Below, one piece after another: positions 63,388-64,000 of a DNA stretch of 64,000 nt. Source of the stretch: Keratinibaculum paraultunense. Lineage in GTDB: Bacteria > Bacillota > Clostridia > Tissierellales > Tepidimicrobiaceae. Where the stretch lies: the NCBI RefSeq assembly GCF_016767175.1, contig NZ_CP068564.1, positions 372,001-436,000 on the forward strand, written 5' to 3'. The notes beneath the pieces were generated by a model. That model saw nothing but the letters and a program-made list of their open reading frames with translations. It searched no databases and had not been told where the DNA came from. Within the stretch, counting starts at the first letter, position 1. Every line of letters starts with the position of its first letter. The position numbers and the translations under genes were made by a program.

Positions 63388-64000
63388 TTAAAGTTTATAT
63401 TTTATTAGACCGAGGACTAATAAATGTAAAGGATAAAAAATATAGAAAAGCCATTTAGAATTTTTGTTGCCTCCAGGTTTTCCATTATATTGTTTAAGCA
63501 AAGGTACAGCTAAAAGGATTCCAATATTAAATATTTGCTCATACCAATAATTATAGTTATTGAGAAGCATTAATAATGGAGACATTATTATAGGAATTGA
63601 AATAGTAATAAAACTTGACATTTGATTATTAAAGTCATTATGATTTATACCAAAAAATAATATCCATAATACTGTTATAAAACTCCAATCTCCTGGTATG
63701 GCAATAATACAAATTAAAATTATTAGAAGAATTTTTAATTTTTTATTTATCCTTTCACTATTCCATATTATTAATGAAATTAAACCAAGTAAAAGTGTGT
63801 ATATAACACTTGTTTGAATTTTAAATTTAAATCCATTAGAAAAGGAAATAGGTAATTGTCCATTCATAAAATAATAGTATGGGATGTGTGAAATTATGGC
63901 AAATATACCTAATCTTAAGGCATATTTTTTTACACTACGGGTATAATAAAATCCCTCTGATATAAAATAAGACATAATCGGAGCTGTAATGCGACCTATT
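63388..64000 (-). CDS. TraX-family membrane protein, start beyond the window
   Basis: An integral membrane protein with about eight helices, read on the minus strand and running off the right edge, so the N-terminus is missing. Reading through the edge gives IGRITAPIMSYFISEGFYYT, then RSVKKYALRLGIFAIISHIP, the TraX pattern (GR-x-x-x-P ... EG ... T-x-x-x-KY-x-x-RL ... IS-x-IP). The rear has LFYIFYPLHLLVLGLIKY, also typical. TraX of plasmid F acetylates pilin; chromosomal relatives in Firmicutes are presumed acyltransferases with unknown targets. No conjugation gene is near. The internal ATG at 63975 is not the true start. Confidence 0.85.
   Translation of the reverse strand, partial: IGRITAPIMSYFISEGFYYTRSVKKYALRLGIFAIISHIPYYYFMNGQLPISFSNGFKFKIQTSVIYTLLLGLISLIIWNSERINKKLKILLIILICIIAIPGDWSFITVLWILFFGINHNDFNNQMSSFITISIPIIMSPLLMLLNNYNYWYEQIFNIGILLAVPLLKQYNGKPGGNKNSKWLFYIFYPLHLLVLGLIKYKL

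Overview
The window is low-GC, Gram-positive chromosomal DNA from what looks like an anaerobic, motile, amino-acid-fermenting clostridium. I infer the Tissierellales or a close relative from the gene content and have not tested this. The evidence is very AT-rich DNA, GGAGG-type ribosome binding sites, frequent TTG/GTG starts, an RF2 gene with the in-frame TGA, Rex, CIRCE-controlled groE, an EtfA with a fused ferredoxin domain, and an ior-ptb-buk energy operon. No tRNA, rRNA, CRISPR array or insertion sequence was seen.

Layout. 1-5.7 kb: end of an HDOD gene, an unrecognised 572-residue protein, an M3 peptidase, and two membrane proteins. 5.7-8.8 kb: a late flagellar operon (flaG, fliD, fliS and a chaperone) behind a textbook sigma-28 promoter that lies partly inside the upstream gene. 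8.8-14.3 kb: hpf, a DUF5317 protein, secA and prfB in the same order as in Bacillus subtilis, with a cluster of DnaA boxes before hpf. 14.4-20.2 kb: tex, a soluble histidine kinase, an amidohydrolase and an NAD-kinase-like gene. 20.26-26.78 kb: a block bounded by two nearly identical 172/173-bp direct repeats, each holding a promoter and a complete FMN riboswitch aptamer. Between them lie several decaying genes and a NitT/TauT-type ABC transporter. The right copy still controls ribU; the left copy has lost its terminator. 27.6-33.4 kb: the t6A genes tsaE-tsaB-rimI-tsaD, a second DnaA-box cluster, an ABC-F protein and rex.

33.8-46.7 kb is the catabolic core. It holds an acyl-CoA dehydrogenase with etfB and a ferredoxin-fused etfA, a sigma-54 activator, a strong -24/-12 promoter, and then iorA-iorB-ptb-aminotransferase-buk-gdh. 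Read together, an amino acid is transaminated (2-oxoglutarate is recycled by Gdh), the 2-oxoacid is oxidised to an acyl-CoA by IorAB with reduction of ferredoxin, and Ptb plus Buk convert the acyl-CoA to an acid and ATP. The Acd/Etf module could take the electrons. A fossil of a sodium-dependent transporter lies in the regulatory gap before iorA.

47-59.8 kb: a large AraC-type regulator with a C-terminal domain resembling a catalytically dead glycosidase, then a Tad/Flp pilus operon (prepilin peptidase, two Flp pilins, TadE/G-like proteins, CpaB, CpaE, CpaF, TadB, TadC), a DUF192 protein and a DivIVA-like coiled-coil protein. 60-64 kb: an OGG-type glycosylase, groES-groEL under CIRCE, and part of a TraX-family membrane protein.

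The observations most worth following are the riboswitch duplication around a decaying block, the two DnaA-box clusters (one in the tsaD/ABC-F gap, where B. subtilis also has one as I recall), the sigma-54 control of the ior operon, and the regulator with the dead-enzyme-like domain.
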